In this document: piece after piece, positions 1 to 9,252 of the stretch
Position numbering within the stretch: the stretch's first letter is position 1
Layout of the letters: each line of letters opens with the position of its first letter
Assembly: GCA_903872505.1 (NCBI GenBank)
Contig: CAIQKV010000009.1
Span: 1-55,069 of the forward strand
Direction of reading: 5' to 3'
Origin: an uncultured Opitutia bacterium
GTDB lineage: Bacteria; Verrucomicrobiota; Verrucomicrobiia; Opitutales; Opitutaceae
DNA: 55,069 nucleotides
The notes under the pieces: model-generated
What the model saw: the letters and a program-made list of their open reading frames with translations, nothing else
What the model was told of the DNA's origin: nothing
Databases searched by the model: none
Made by a program: the position numbers and the translations under genes

Positions 1-294
1 CTCGTGGACTCGCCCGCCCTCGCGCTCAACGCCGACAAGTTCATGTCCCCCCACATGCGCCGCATGATGAAGGCCATGAACAAGGACGGCGGCGAGACGC
101 CGCTCCGCGTGAACCTCGAGATCAACCCGCGCTCCGCGGTGATGAAGCGCCTCTTCGAGACGCACACCGCCGCGCCCGAGAAGGCGAAGCTCGTCGCCGA
201 GCAGATCCTCGACAACGCGCTGATCAGCGCCGGCCTCTTGGACGACGCCACGCCGATGGTCGCCCGGCTCTACAAGCTGCTCGAGTCCGTCTGA
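1..294 (+). CDS. htpG: Chaperone HtpG (Hsp90), C-terminal end, truncated by window edge
   Basis: The frame is open from base 1 to a TGA at 292-294, so the 5' part lies outside the window; the internal GTG at 4 is not taken as a start. The visible 97 residues match the C-terminal dimerisation domain of bacterial Hsp90: a segment with MSPHMRRMMKAM, then LEINPRSAVMKRL, then the closing helix ending near LYKLLESV. HtpG is a cytosolic ATP-dependent chaperone; its ATPase domain would be upstream and cannot be seen. A strong hairpin follows directly after the stop. Identification rests on the characteristic C-terminal motif only. Confidence 0.9.
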   Translation, partial: LVDSPALALNADKFMSPHMRRMMKAMNKDGGETPLRVNLEINPRSAVMKRLFETHTAAPEKAKLVAEQILDNALISAGLLDDATPMVARLYKLLESV

Positions 295-299
295 GCCCC

Positions 300-332
300 C
301 CGGCCATGTCACTTAATGGGTGACATGGCCGG
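300..332. terminator. Perfect 13-bp hairpin between convergent genes
   Basis: CCGGCCATGTCAC at 300-312 is exactly complementary to GTGACATGGCCGG at 320-332, with a 7-base loop. It lies just after the htpG stop and before the end of the convergent gene at 350. There is no long T tract on either side, so it is a likely bidirectional transcription-end structure rather than a textbook intrinsic terminator. Confidence 0.6.
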
Positions 333-349
333 CGGCGCGACGGCACGGG

Positions 350-952
350 TCAGCAGTTCGCGTATTTCCAGTTCCGCTTCCTGCCCGTCGCGAGCCACTG
401 GACCGTGGTGGCAACGCGCTTCGCCCGCGTCTCGGGCCGCTTTGCCTCCGTGATCCACTCGATATACTCGCGCCGCGGACTCGGGCTGAAGTCCGCAAAG
501 GTCTTCGCGGCCTTCGCGTTTTTCCTCAGCGCCGCGGCCAGGTCGGCGGGCACCGGGAGTGCCGGCTTGGGTTTCCGTTTCGGCCGGGCCGGGCCGCCGG
601 CCTCGTTCAGCCGGGCCGCCTGCCGGATGTAGCCCAGCATCGCCCGGTCACTGGGCAGATCCTTGAGACTCGTGATCCGGCCGAGGCTGCCCATCGCCTG
701 CTTCGCCTTGGCGCCATCCCGGCCGATGACGTCGGTCATGCCCCGGCGCCAGAAACCGAACGTGCTGTGCGCCTGGAAGGCCGCCATGCCGCACAGGATC
801 CCGTGATGCATGAAGGCCGGCATGCCCCACTTGATCGTCTCCTGCGCCGCGGGGCACGCCGCGTGCACGAGCGCGCGCAGTTGCCGCAGGATCGGCCGGG
901 CGAACGTGGCCGACCTCGCGATGTAGGCGTCAACCCGGGGATCGGTCGTCAT
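350..952 (-). CDS. YdeI/OmpD-associated, DUF1801-type protein
   Basis: A 200-residue protein starting MTTDPRVD; an in-frame ATG five codons upstream (967) is a less likely start. The N-terminal half carries the DUF1801-like pattern (LRALVHAACPAAQETIKWGMPAF, a cytosolic alpha/beta fold), and the C-terminal half has the YdeI/OmdA helical pattern (LPVPADLAAALRKNAKAAKTF followed by RREYIEWITEAKRPETRAKR). Members of this family are cytosolic and poorly characterised; some are linked to antimicrobial peptide or bacteriocin tolerance, but no enzymatic activity can be assigned from sequence. No signal peptide or membrane segment. It converges with htpG and appears monocistronic. Confidence 0.75.
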   Translation of the reverse strand: MTTDPRVDAYIARSATFARPILRQLRALVHAACPAAQETIKWGMPAFMHHGILCGMAAFQAHSTFGFWRRGMTDVIGRDGAKAKQAMGSLGRITSLKDLPSDRAMLGYIRQAARLNEAGGPARPKRKPKPALPVPADLAAALRKNAKAAKTFADFSPSPRREYIEWITEAKRPETRAKRVATTVQWLATGRKRNWKYANC

Positions 953-995
953 GGCATATTGGTACAATAGCGTCTTGGCCGCAGGCCAGCCTGAT

Positions 996-1055
996 GTAGG
1001 TCGGGGTTTATCCCCGACATCAGCCTCCGGAAATCGGGGATAAACCCCGGCCTAC
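996..1055. repeat. REP-like imperfect inverted repeat
   Basis: The arm at 996-1018 (starting GTAGGTCGGGGTTTATCC) is nearly the reverse complement of the arm at 1033-1055 (ending AAACCCCGGCCTAC), separated by about 14 bases. Each arm contains its own small GGGG...CCCC palindrome. The layout is that of a paired extragenic palindromic element. Only one pair is seen in this window. Confidence 0.6.
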
Positions 1056-1083
1056 GAAGGACACGCGCGGAACGTGCGGCCAT

Positions 1084-1123
1084 AAAAACGCCGCCGGCTC
1101 ATCGCGAGGACGGGCCGGCGGCG
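1084..1123 (-). terminator. Intrinsic terminator of M3 peptidase gene 1
   Basis: Read on the minus strand, a CGCCGCCGGC-type arm and its complement (1114-1123 and 1089-1098) form a strong stem followed by a run of five T. It lies 14 bases past the stop of the peptidase gene. It is clearly homologous to the hairpin at 3372-3416, including loop sequence. Confidence 0.8.
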
Positions 1124-1136
1124 CTTGGTTGCTAAC

Positions 1137-3251
1137 TCACTTCTTGATTCCGACGTATTCGAGGAACGGCTGGTTGGAACGCGGGCGGCCGAGGAATTTC
1201 TCGACCGACTCGCCGACGTCGCGCGTATTGCCCACGCCATAGACTTCGTCCCGCAGGCGGCGGCCGACCTTCTCGTCGAGGAAGCCACCCGGCGCCCGCT
1301 GGAACTCGCTGGCCATGTCGATCGCCATGACCTTGGCCCAGAGATAGCTGTAAATGCCCGCATCGTAGCCGGCGAAATGGCCGATGTACGCCGCCCAGCA
1401 GCTGCCGGCCGGTGTCGGCAGCGAGACCCGCGCGGTGGTGTCGTTGACGAGCTTCGTCACGTCGGTCAGCCACGCCGTGTCGGCCGGCAGCGTGTGCATC
1501 TCCAGATCCATCAGGCCGATCGCCAGCTGCCGGCGGTTGAGGTAGCCCTCGGTGGCCTGGCGCGCGGCAATCAGCGCGGCGATGGTCTCGGCGGGAATCT
1601 TCTTCGCCGGGTCGCGGTAGTCGGCAGCAAAGGTGTCGAGCACCGCCTTGTCCCACACCCAGTTCTCCAGCATCTGCGAGGGCGCCTCGACGAAGTCCAG
1701 CGGCACGGCGAAACCGGCCTGCGCCACAAAGCGCGAGCGGCTCAGCATGTCGTGCATCACGTGGCCGAACTCGTGGAAGAGCGTCTCCACGTCCGCATGC
1801 TTCAGCAGCGAGGGCTGGGCCGCGGAGGGCGCGGGAAAATTGCACAGCAGCGTGGACACCGGCAGGGCATAGCGCCCGTCGGCCAGGACGCCGCCCGACT
1901 TCAGCCCGAAGCAGGCGAAGTGGTTGAACTTCCCGTCACGCGGGAACATGTCGAGGTAGAACGCCCCCATCGGCGCCCCGGTGGCGGCATCCTGCACCAC
2001 GTAGAGCTGCACGCCCGCCGCCCAGACGTAGGGCGGCTCCACGGCGGTGAACTTCAGGCCGAAGATCTTCTGGTAGATGGCGAACATCCCCTCGAGCGTC
2101 GCCTGGTAGGGAAAATACACGCGGAGCTTCTCCGTATCGACCGCGTATTTTTCCTTCTTCAACCGGTTCATGTAGTAGGTGACGTCGGCCAGCCCGATCG
2201 TGGCGCCGGCCTGGCCGGTGTGGGCCGCCTTCAGCTGCCGCAGGACCGCCAGTTCCGCGTCGACCTTGGGCTGCAGGCCCGACACGAGCTCCTCCTCGAA
2301 TTTCACGGCGGTGGCCCCGGTCTTCGCCATGCGCACCTCCAGCTGGTAGTCGGCCCAGTTGGCGTAGCCCAGCCGGCGGGCGATTTCCGCGCGCAGGATG
2401 ACCAGCTTGGTGAGGACAACAGTGTTCGTCTCCTGCGCCAGCCGGCTGCGCGCGACGAGCATGCGGTCGCGCACCGCGGGGTGGTCCGCGCATTCCATCA
2501 CCGTCTGGTAATGCCAGGTGATGTTCGCCATCACCCGGTAGCGGCCGTCGGGCTGGCGGATCCCGGGGCTGTCCAGCAGGCTCTGCGGCAGGCCCGCCGC
2601 CTCGGCGGCGGTGAGGTCGAGCGGCGCGCGCGCCTCATTGATGTTGACGGCAAACGTCGTGTTCAACGCCGCCAGATCCTTGCGCAGCTGTTCGACCACC
2701 GCGCGCTCGGCCGGCGGCAGCGCGAGGCCGGCGCGGCGGTAGGTGCGCATCTGCTCGTCCACCAGCCGCTGCGCGGGCGCATCGAGCGCCGGCTTCCGGT
2801 CGGCGACCGTCTTGAGCGCCCGGTAGAGGGGTTCGCGGTAATCCAGCCCGACGCCCCATTCCTGCAGCCTGACCGACATCTCGTTGGCCGTGTCGCGCAC
2901 GGCCTTATCGGTGCTGCATTCCGCCAGGGCCCCGATCACGAGGGCCACATCGCCCAGCCGCGCCGTGATGGCGTCATAGGCGGCGAACGTAGTGTCGAAA
3001 TTCAGTTTCGCAGGATCCTGCGCCGCGAGCGCCGCCAGCGCCTGGTCGGCGGTGGCGATGGCCTGCCCGGCCTGGGCCTTGACCTCGGCGGGCGTGGTCG
3101 GGAAGACCGGCAGCACCAGCGAGGCATGGCTGGCCACGGCCTGGGCCTGGAAATCCGCCAAGGCGGGGGATTTGGCCGACACCGGGAGTCCGGCCACCAG
3201 GGGCAACAGCAGGCAGAGGGCGAAGCGACCGAGTCGGGGTGAAGTTTGCAT
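1137..3251 (-). CDS. M3 family zinc metallopeptidase (oligopeptidase A/Dcp type), exported, copy 1
   Basis: A 704-residue protein with a signal peptide (residues 1-25, LCLLLPLVAGLPVSA then cleavage). It carries the thimet-oligopeptidase motif LFHEFGHVMH, with the HExxH near residues 493-497, and the downstream DFVEAPSQMLENW segment that supplies the third zinc ligand. Length is normal for M3A enzymes (about 680-710). The family cleaves short peptides inside a deep channel; the signal peptide indicates action in the periplasm or outside the cytoplasmic membrane. It lies immediately downstream of a second, very similar gene (3430-5547) in the same orientation; each has its own terminator. A tandem duplication is evident. 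The exact cleavage preference (dipeptidyl carboxypeptidase or oligopeptidase) cannot be told from sequence. Confidence 0.92.
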   Translation of the reverse strand: MQTSPRLGRFALCLLLPLVAGLPVSAKSPALADFQAQAVASHASLVLPVFPTTPAEVKAQAGQAIATADQALAALAAQDPAKLNFDTTFAAYDAITARLGDVALVIGALAECSTDKAVRDTANEMSVRLQEWGVGLDYREPLYRALKTVADRKPALDAPAQRLVDEQMRTYRRAGLALPPAERAVVEQLRKDLAALNTTFAVNINEARAPLDLTAAEAAGLPQSLLDSPGIRQPDGRYRVMANITWHYQTVMECADHPAVRDRMLVARSRLAQETNTVVLTKLVILRAEIARRLGYANWADYQLEVRMAKTGATAVKFEEELVSGLQPKVDAELAVLRQLKAAHTGQAGATIGLADVTYYMNRLKKEKYAVDTEKLRVYFPYQATLEGMFAIYQKIFGLKFTAVEPPYVWAAGVQLYVVQDAATGAPMGAFYLDMFPRDGKFNHFACFGLKSGGVLADGRYALPVSTLLCNFPAPSAAQPSLLKHADVETLFHEFGHVMHDMLSRSRFVAQAGFAVPLDFVEAPSQMLENWVWDKAVLDTFAADYRDPAKKIPAETIAALIAARQATEGYLNRRQLAIGLMDLEMHTLPADTAWLTDVTKLVNDTTARVSLPTPAGSCWAAYIGHFAGYDAGIYSYLWAKVMAIDMASEFQRAPGGFLDEKVGRRLRDEVYGVGNTRDVGESVEKFLGRPRSNQPFLEYVGIKK

Positions 3252-3371
3252 GGGGGGTTGGAGTGCGGCAAACTAGCCCGGCCCGGCGACTCCTCTCAAC
3301 CCCGAAACAAGGCCACGTCAGCCTCAGGCGCCAGGCGGGCCCCTGACCGCAGGCCAGCCCGATGGCCGGGC

Positions 3372-3416
3372 AAAAAAAAGCGCCGCCGACTCATCACGAG
3401 GACGAGCCGGCGGCGC
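3372..3416 (-). terminator. Intrinsic terminator of M3 peptidase gene 2
   Basis: On the minus strand a GCGCCGCCGGCTC arm (3404-3416) pairs with 3380-3390, and is followed by eight T. It is placed 13 bases after the upstream gene's stop, the same arrangement as at 1084-1123, so the terminator was copied with the gene. Confidence 0.85.
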
Positions 3417-3429
3417 GATTGGGATTAAA

Positions 3430-5547
3430 TCACTTCTTGATGCCGACGTATTCGAGGAAGGGCTGCACCGAGCGCTTGTGGCCGAGGAAGGCCTCGACCG
3501 ATTCAGCCACCTCGCGCGTGTTGCCCTTGCCGTAGACCTCGTTGCGCAGGCGGAGGCCGACCGCGGCGTCCAGGAAGCCGTCGGGCGACGCCTTGAACAC
3601 GCTGGCCATGTCGATCGCCATGACCTTGGCCCAGAGGTAGCCGTAGTAGCCGGCATCGTAGCCCGCGAGATGGCCGATGTAGGCCGCCCAGAAGGTGTCG
3701 GCCGGCGGGGCGATGGACACCCGGGCCGTCGTGTCATTGACGATCTTCACCACGTCCGCCTGCCAGGCCGCGTCCGCCGACAGCGTGTGCAGGTTCAGGT
3801 CGAGCAGGCCGATCGAAAGCTGGCGGCGCTCGATGTAGCCCTCGGTCGCCTGGCGCGCCGCCACGAGCGAGGCGATGGCCTCGGCGGGGATCTTCTTCGA
3901 CGGATCGCGGTAATCGGCGGCAAAGGTGTCGAGCACGGCCTTGTCCCAGACCCAGTTCTCCAGCATCTGCGACGGGGCCTCGACGAAGTCCCGCGGCACG
4001 GTGAACGCGCCCTGCCCCGCGAAGCGCGAGCGGGCGAGCATGCCGTGCATCACGTGGCCGAACTCATGGAACAGCGTCTCCACGTCGGCGTGCTTCAGCA
4101 GCGAGGGCTTGTCGGCGGACGGCGCCGGGAAATTGCAGAGCAGCGCGGCCACGGGCAGGTCATAGCGCCCGTCGGCCATCACGCCCCCCGCCTTCTGCGC
4201 GAAGCAGGCGAAGTGGTTGAACTTCCCTTCGCGCGGGAACATGTCGAGGTAGAACGCGCCCATCGGCACCCCGGTGGTCTTGTCCTGCACGACATAGAGC
4301 TTCACGCCGTCCGCCCAGACGTAGTAGGGGGCGGCCACCTCGGTGAATTTCAGGCTGAAGATCTTCTGGTAGATGGCAAACATGCCCTGCAGCGTCGCCT
4401 GGTACGGGAAATACACGCGGAGCTTCTCGGCATCGACCGCGTATTTCTCCTTCTTCAGCTTGTTCATGTAATAGTTGATGTCCGAGGCCTCGAGCACCGC
4501 GTCCGTCTTGCCCGTCTGGGCCGCCTTCAGCTGGCGGAGGATTTCCATCTCCGCGGCAAACTTGGGCTGGAGCCCGGCCACCAGGTCCTCCTCAAACTTC
4601 AGGGCCGTGGCTCCCGTCTTGGCCATGCGATCCTCCGTCCGGTAATCGGCCCAGCTGGCGTAGCCGAGGCGGTGGGCGATGTCGGCGCGCAGGGCGACCA
4701 GCTTGGCGAGCACCGGGGTGTTCATCGCCCGGGCGAGGTTGCTGCGGGCGGTCAGCACGCGGCGGCGGACGTCGGCGTTGTCGGCGTTCTCGCCGATGGC
4801 CTGGGCGTGCCAGGTGATGTTCGCCATCACGCGGTAGCGGCCGTCGGGCTGCTTCACGCCGGGGCTGTCGAGGAAGCTCTGCGGCACGCCGGCCAGCTCG
4901 GCGGCGGTGAAGTCGAGCGGGGCGCGGGCCTCGTTGATGTTGATGGCAAACTGGGTGGTCAGCCCGGCAAGGACCTTGCGCAGGCGCTCGACCTCGGCCC
5001 GCTCGCCCGCGGGCAGCGCCAAGCCGGCCCGGCGGTAGCTGCGCATCTGGTCGTCCACCAGGCGCTGCTGCTGGGCGTCGAGGGCGGGCTTGGCGTCCGC
5101 CACGGTCTTCAACGCCCGGTACAGCGGCTCGCGGTAGTCGAGCCCGACGCCCCACTCCTCGAGCTTGACCGACATCTCGTTGGCCGTGTCGCGCATGGCC
5201 TTGTCGGTGCTGGACTCGGACACCGTGCCGATGACCAGCGCCACGTCGGTGACCTTGGCCCCGATCGCGTCGGCGGCGGCGAACGTGTTCGCGAAATTCA
5301 ACTTGGCCGGATCCTGCGCCGCAAGCGCATCGAAGGCGGCGTCAGCCGCCTTGATCGCGTTCTCCGCCTGGGCCTTGAGCTCGGCGGGCGTGACGGGATA
5401 AACGGGCAGCGTGAGCGAACTGTGGGATTTCGCAGCCTGGGCCTGGAAATCGGCGAGGCTGGGTGTCGCAGCTGAAACCGAAAGCACGGAGGCCATCGGT
5501 AGCAGCAGGCAAAGGAGGGGACGAATCAGTCGGGTGGAAGTATGCAT
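3430..5547 (-). CDS. M3 family zinc metallopeptidase, exported, copy 2
   Basis: A 705-residue paralog of the gene at 1137-3251, alignable over its whole length by eye (for example LDYREPLYRALKTVAD and KKEKYAVDAEKLRVYFPYQ occur in both with few changes). Signal peptide at residues 1-26 (LCLLLPMASVLSVSAA). The zinc motif LFHEFGHVMHGML is near residues 492-504 and the EAPSQMLENW ligand segment is intact, so both copies should be active. The start at 5547 gives an ordinary signal peptide. It is divergent from the tricorn-like protease at 5721, with about 170 bases between them, suggesting a locus for extracytoplasmic peptide breakdown. Confidence 0.92.
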   Translation of the reverse strand: MHTSTRLIRPLLCLLLPMASVLSVSAATPSLADFQAQAAKSHSSLTLPVYPVTPAELKAQAENAIKAADAAFDALAAQDPAKLNFANTFAAADAIGAKVTDVALVIGTVSESSTDKAMRDTANEMSVKLEEWGVGLDYREPLYRALKTVADAKPALDAQQQRLVDDQMRSYRRAGLALPAGERAEVERLRKVLAGLTTQFAININEARAPLDFTAAELAGVPQSFLDSPGVKQPDGRYRVMANITWHAQAIGENADNADVRRRVLTARSNLARAMNTPVLAKLVALRADIAHRLGYASWADYRTEDRMAKTGATALKFEEDLVAGLQPKFAAEMEILRQLKAAQTGKTDAVLEASDINYYMNKLKKEKYAVDAEKLRVYFPYQATLQGMFAIYQKIFSLKFTEVAAPYYVWADGVKLYVVQDKTTGVPMGAFYLDMFPREGKFNHFACFAQKAGGVMADGRYDLPVAALLCNFPAPSADKPSLLKHADVETLFHEFGHVMHGMLARSRFAGQGAFTVPRDFVEAPSQMLENWVWDKAVLDTFAADYRDPSKKIPAEAIASLVAARQATEGYIERRQLSIGLLDLNLHTLSADAAWQADVVKIVNDTTARVSIAPPADTFWAAYIGHLAGYDAGYYGYLWAKVMAIDMASVFKASPDGFLDAAVGLRLRNEVYGKGNTREVAESVEAFLGHKRSVQPFLEYVGIKK

Positions 5548-5720
5548 GGGGAATTAAAGGGTCATTATTACGCCCGCCGGCCACCGGGCCTCAATCCCCA
5601 AAACGCCGCCGGGCCGCCCCCTAATCCGCCGCACCAGGCCCCCGGCTACCGTCCGGCCCCCGGAAATTAGCTTGGGCGGCCGCGAACCTGCGGCAGAATC
5701 CTGCGCCAACCCACTCCCCC

Positions 5721-8700
5721 ATGTTGCAATCCCCCCGCCTGTTCTGCGCCCTCCTCGGGTGCGCGCTCGCCAGTCTCGCCGCCGCCCAATCCGCCGGCAC
5801 CCCCGCGCCGACCAAGCTGCTGCGCTTCCCCGCCACCAACGGCTCGGCCATCGTCTTCTCCTACGCCGGCCAGCTCTACACCGTCGGCGTCGAGGGCGGC
5901 ACCGCCCGCCGGCTCACCACCGGCCCGGGTTACGCCATCTTCCCGCGCTTCTCCGCCGACGGCACCCAGCTCGCGTTCACCGCCCAGTACGACGGCAACA
6001 CCGAGGTTTACGCCATGCCGGCCGCCGGCGGCCCCCCGAAGCGCCTCACCGTTTCCGCCACCCTCGATCGCGACGACCTCGGCGACCGCATGGGGCCGAA
6101 CAATATCGTGATGACGTGGCGCAACACCGCGCCCGAGGTGGTCTTCCGCTCCCGCTGGCGCTCGTTCAACCCGTTCATCGGCCAGCTCTGCACCGTCGGC
6201 CTCAACGGCGACGTGCCCGCCCAGCTGCCCGTGCCCCGCGGCGGCTTCGTCTCCTTCTCCCCCGACGACACCAAGATCGCCTACAACCGCGTCTTCCGGG
6301 AATTCCGCACGTGGAAGCAGTACCGCGGCGGCATGGCCGACGACATCTGGATCTTCGATCTCAAGACCGGCGCGCTCGAGAACATCACCAACCACCCCGC
6401 CCAGGACATGTTCCCAATGTGGGCGCCCAACGGCCGGATCTACTTCGTCTCCGAGCGCACCGCGCGCGCCAACCTCTTCTGCTACGACCCCGCCACCAAG
6501 CAGACGCGCCAGCTCACGAATTTCGCCCAGTACGACGTGAAGTTCCCCTCGATCGGTCCCGGGGCGATCGTCTTCGAGCAGGAGGGCCAGGTCTGGCGCT
6601 TCGATCTCGCCACCGAAAAAGCCGCGCCCGTCGCCATCACCGTCGCCGAGGATCTCGCCGCGGCCCGCCCCGCGCTCGTCAATGTGTCCAAGTTCATCGA
6701 GAGCGTCGGCCTCGCGCCCGACGGCCAGCGCGTGACCGTGGTCGCGCGCGGCGACGTGTTCAGCGTGCCCGCCAAGGACGGCCCCGTCCGCAACCTCACC
6801 CAGACCCAGGGCGTGCACGAGCGCGCCGCGAGCTGGTCGCCGGACGGCAAGTGGATCGCCTATCTCTCCGACGCCACCGGCGAGAATGAGATCTACCTCC
6901 GCGCCCAGGACGGCCGCAGCCCGGCGGTGCAGCTCACCTCCGGCGCCGACACCTACTACTTCAATCCCGCCTGGTCGCCCGACTCGAAGAAGCTCCTCTG
7001 GGGCGACCGCAAGCAGCGCCTGCGCTGGGTGGACACCGGCACGAAGGCGGTCGGCACCATCGACGAAAATCCCGACAGCCCGATCCTGGACTACGCGTGG
7101 TCGCCCGACTCGCAGTGGGTCACCTGGATCCGCCGGGAGAACGGCACCCTGCCGAAGGTCATGCTGCGCCACCTCGACGCCAAGGAGGCCCTGACCGTCG
7201 CTGACGGCTGGTATGCCTCGAGCCGGCCCACGTTCAGCGACGACGGCAAATGGCTCCTCTTCGCCTCCGCCCGCGACTACCGGCCGATCTACTCGGACAC
7301 CGAGTTCAACCACGCCTACCTCGACATGGAGCGCATCTACCTGGTGGCGCTCGCCAAGGACACGCCCTCGCCCTTCGCCCCCAAGAGCGACGAGGTCGCC
7401 ATTGCCAAGGACGACGACAAGAAACCGGCCGACGAAAAATCCGCGGAAAAACCCGAAAAGAAGGACGCCGCCCGGAAGCCCGTGGTCGTGAAGGTCGACG
7501 CCGATGGCCTCGCCGAGCGCATCATCAGCCTGCCCATCGCGCCCTCGAACTACGGGCCGATCCGCATGGTCGGTGACAAGGTCTATTACCGCCGCCTGCC
7601 CGGCGGCCCCGTCGGCGGCGGGGGCGGCGGCGAAGGCTTCGGCGGCGGCATCGCCTCGCGCGCCGTCCTCGCCCTCTACGACCTCAAGGCCAAAAAGGAG
7701 ACCGAGCTCGGCAACTTCGACGCCTTCGACATCACCGCCAACGGCAAAAAGATGCTGCTCCGCGCCAAGTCCGACTTCTCGCTCATCGATCTCCCCACGG
7801 CGAAGATCGAGCTGAAGCCCGACGCGAAGCTCGACCTCTCCGGCCTCGAGCTCCGCCTCGACCGGCCGGCCGAGTGGGCCCAGATCTACGCGGAGAGCTG
7901 GCGTCAGATGCGCGACTTCTTCTACGCGCCCAACATGCACGGCACCGACTGGCCGGCCCTCCGCGACAAATACGGCGCGCTGCTCCCGTGGGTCGCCACG
8001 CGCAACGACCTCACCTACCTCCTCGGCGAGCTCATCGGCGAGCTCCACATCGGCCACACCTATGTCGGCGGCGGCGACCGCCTCGAGGCCCCGCGCATCA
8101 AGACCGGCCTGCTCGGCGCCGAGGTTTCCCGCGATCCCGCCAGCCGCGCCTACCGCATCGACAAAATCCTGCCGGGCGAAAACTGGCAGACCAAGACCCG
8201 CTCGCCGCTCACCGAGCTCGGCGTCAACGTCAGCGCCGGCGACTACATCCTGGCGGTCAACGGCCGCGCCACCCGCGACCTCGACAACCTCTACGCCGCC
8301 CTCCTCGACACCGTCGGCAAGCAGGTGGTGCTCCGCGTCAACGCCCGGCCCGTGGACGAGGGCGCGCGCGACGTCACCATCGTGCCGATCGCCGACGAGG
8401 CCCCGCTGTATTACGACGCGTGGGTGCAGGGGAACATCGACTACGTCGCCAAGCAAACCGGCGGCAAGGTCGGCTATCTCCACATCCCCGACATGGGCCC
8501 CGAGGGTCTCAACGAGTTCGTCCGCCGCTACTACCCGCAGCTCGACAAGGAGGCCCTCATCGTCGACGTGCGCGGCAACGGCGGCGGCAACGTCTCGCCG
8601 ATGATCATCGAGCGGCTCCAGCGCGAGCTGAACTACATCAACATCCGGCGCAACGGCACGCCCACGCCGAACCCGCGGGAGATCCTGCTCGGCCCGAAGG

Positions 8701-9086
8701 TCACGCTGATGAACGAGTACTCCGCCTCCGACGGGGACCTCTTCCCCTACCGCTTCCGGGAGGCCGGGCTCGGCAAGCTCATCGGCAAGCGCTCGTGGGG
8801 CGGCGTCGTCGGCATCACCGGCACGCTGCCGTTCACCGACGGTGGCTTCCTCAACAAGCCCGAGTTCGCGCCCTATGCGAAGGACGGCTCCGGCTGGATC
8901 ATCGAGGGCCACGGCGTGGACCCCGACATCGTGGTGGACAACGACCCCGCGCGCGAATTCCGCGGCGAGGACCAGCAGCTCGACCGCGGCATCCAGGAAA
9001 TCCTCGCCGACCTCAAGACCAAGGGCCGGAGCCTGTCGCCCGTGCCTGCCTGGCCCGACAAGACCTTCGGCGCGGCGAAAAAATAG
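5721..9086 (+). CDS. Tricorn-like S41 protease (TolB-type propeller, PDZ, S41 domain), exported
   Basis: A 1121-residue protein with a signal peptide (1-22). Residues 30-540 contain repeated propeller blades with WSPDxK/FSxDG motifs typical of TolB/tricorn domains. An acidic/Lys-rich linker follows at about 555-595 and a Gly-rich loop (GGGGGGEGFGGG) at about 633. The C-terminal half has the core domain (GELIGELHIGHTYVGGGD), a PDZ domain at about 835-895, and the S41 catalytic region (LIVDVRGNGGG, then NEYSASDGDLFPY with the likely nucleophile Ser near 1003). Size and order match tricorn-family proteases, which degrade oligopeptides. The neighbouring divergent M3 peptidases suggest a shared peptide-processing role; that is inference. 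A clear terminator follows. Confidence 0.93.
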   Translation: MLQSPRLFCALLGCALASLAAAQSAGTPAPTKLLRFPATNGSAIVFSYAGQLYTVGVEGGTARRLTTGPGYAIFPRFSADGTQLAFTAQYDGNTEVYAMPAAGGPPKRLTVSATLDRDDLGDRMGPNNIVMTWRNTAPEVVFRSRWRSFNPFIGQLCTVGLNGDVPAQLPVPRGGFVSFSPDDTKIAYNRVFREFRTWKQYRGGMADDIWIFDLKTGALENITNHPAQDMFPMWAPNGRIYFVSERTARANLFCYDPATKQTRQLTNFAQYDVKFPSIGPGAIVFEQEGQVWRFDLATEKAAPVAITVAEDLAAARPALVNVSKFIESVGLAPDGQRVTVVARGDVFSVPAKDGPVRNLTQTQGVHERAASWSPDGKWIAYLSDATGENEIYLRAQDGRSPAVQLTSGADTYYFNPAWSPDSKKLLWGDRKQRLRWVDTGTKAVGTIDENPDSPILDYAWSPDSQWVTWIRRENGTLPKVMLRHLDAKEALTVADGWYASSRPTFSDDGKWLLFASARDYRPIYSDTEFNHAYLDMERIYLVALAKDTPSPFAPKSDEVAIAKDDDKKPADEKSAEKPEKKDAARKPVVVKVDADGLAERIISLPIAPSNYGPIRMVGDKVYYRRLPGGPVGGGGGGEGFGGGIASRAVLALYDLKAKKETELGNFDAFDITANGKKMLLRAKSDFSLIDLPTAKIELKPDAKLDLSGLELRLDRPAEWAQIYAESWRQMRDFFYAPNMHGTDWPALRDKYGALLPWVATRNDLTYLLGELIGELHIGHTYVGGGDRLEAPRIKTGLLGAEVSRDPASRAYRIDKILPGENWQTKTRSPLTELGVNVSAGDYILAVNGRATRDLDNLYAALLDTVGKQVVLRVNARPVDEGARDVTIVPIADEAPLYYDAWVQGNIDYVAKQTGGKVGYLHIPDMGPEGLNEFVRRYYPQLDKEALIVDVRGNGGGNVSPMIIERLQRELNYINIRRNGTPTPNPREILLGPKVTLMNEYSASDGDLFPYRFREAGLGKLIGKRSWGGVVGITGTLPFTDGGFLNKPEFAPYAKDGSGWIIEGHGVDPDIVVDNDPAREFRGEDQQLDRGIQEILADLKTKGRSLSPVPAWPDKTFGAAKK

Positions 9087-9124
9087 CCGGCCGCCCCGCC
9101 CCACCGCCCCGTCTTCACTGCAAG

Positions 9125-9150
9125 GCCCCGGGAGATTCCCGGGGCTTTTT
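9125..9150 (+). terminator. Intrinsic terminator after tricorn-like gene
   Basis: GCCCCGGGA at 9125-9133 pairs perfectly with TCCCGGGGC at 9137-9145 across a three-base loop and is followed by five T. It lies 38 bases after the stop codon. Confidence 0.9.
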
Positions 9151-9252
9151 GCTTTCCCCACCGCGCGGGCCGCCTGATAACGGGGCGTGAAATCCGGAAA
9201 CGTCATCTGGGCTCGTGGCCATTACCGGCACGGCAGCTGCTCCTGACCCGCG

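Noticed and set aside
5667-9206. An open frame of about 1180 codons antisense to the tricorn-like gene
   Set aside because: High GC leaves the opposite frames free of stops. The translation is rich in repetitive Gly/Val/Glu/Arg with no domain, while the plus strand gives a full multi-domain protein. Similar antisense frames over 1125-3242, 3478-5475, 12080-14818, 39756-41756 and 51125-53425 were rejected for the same reason.
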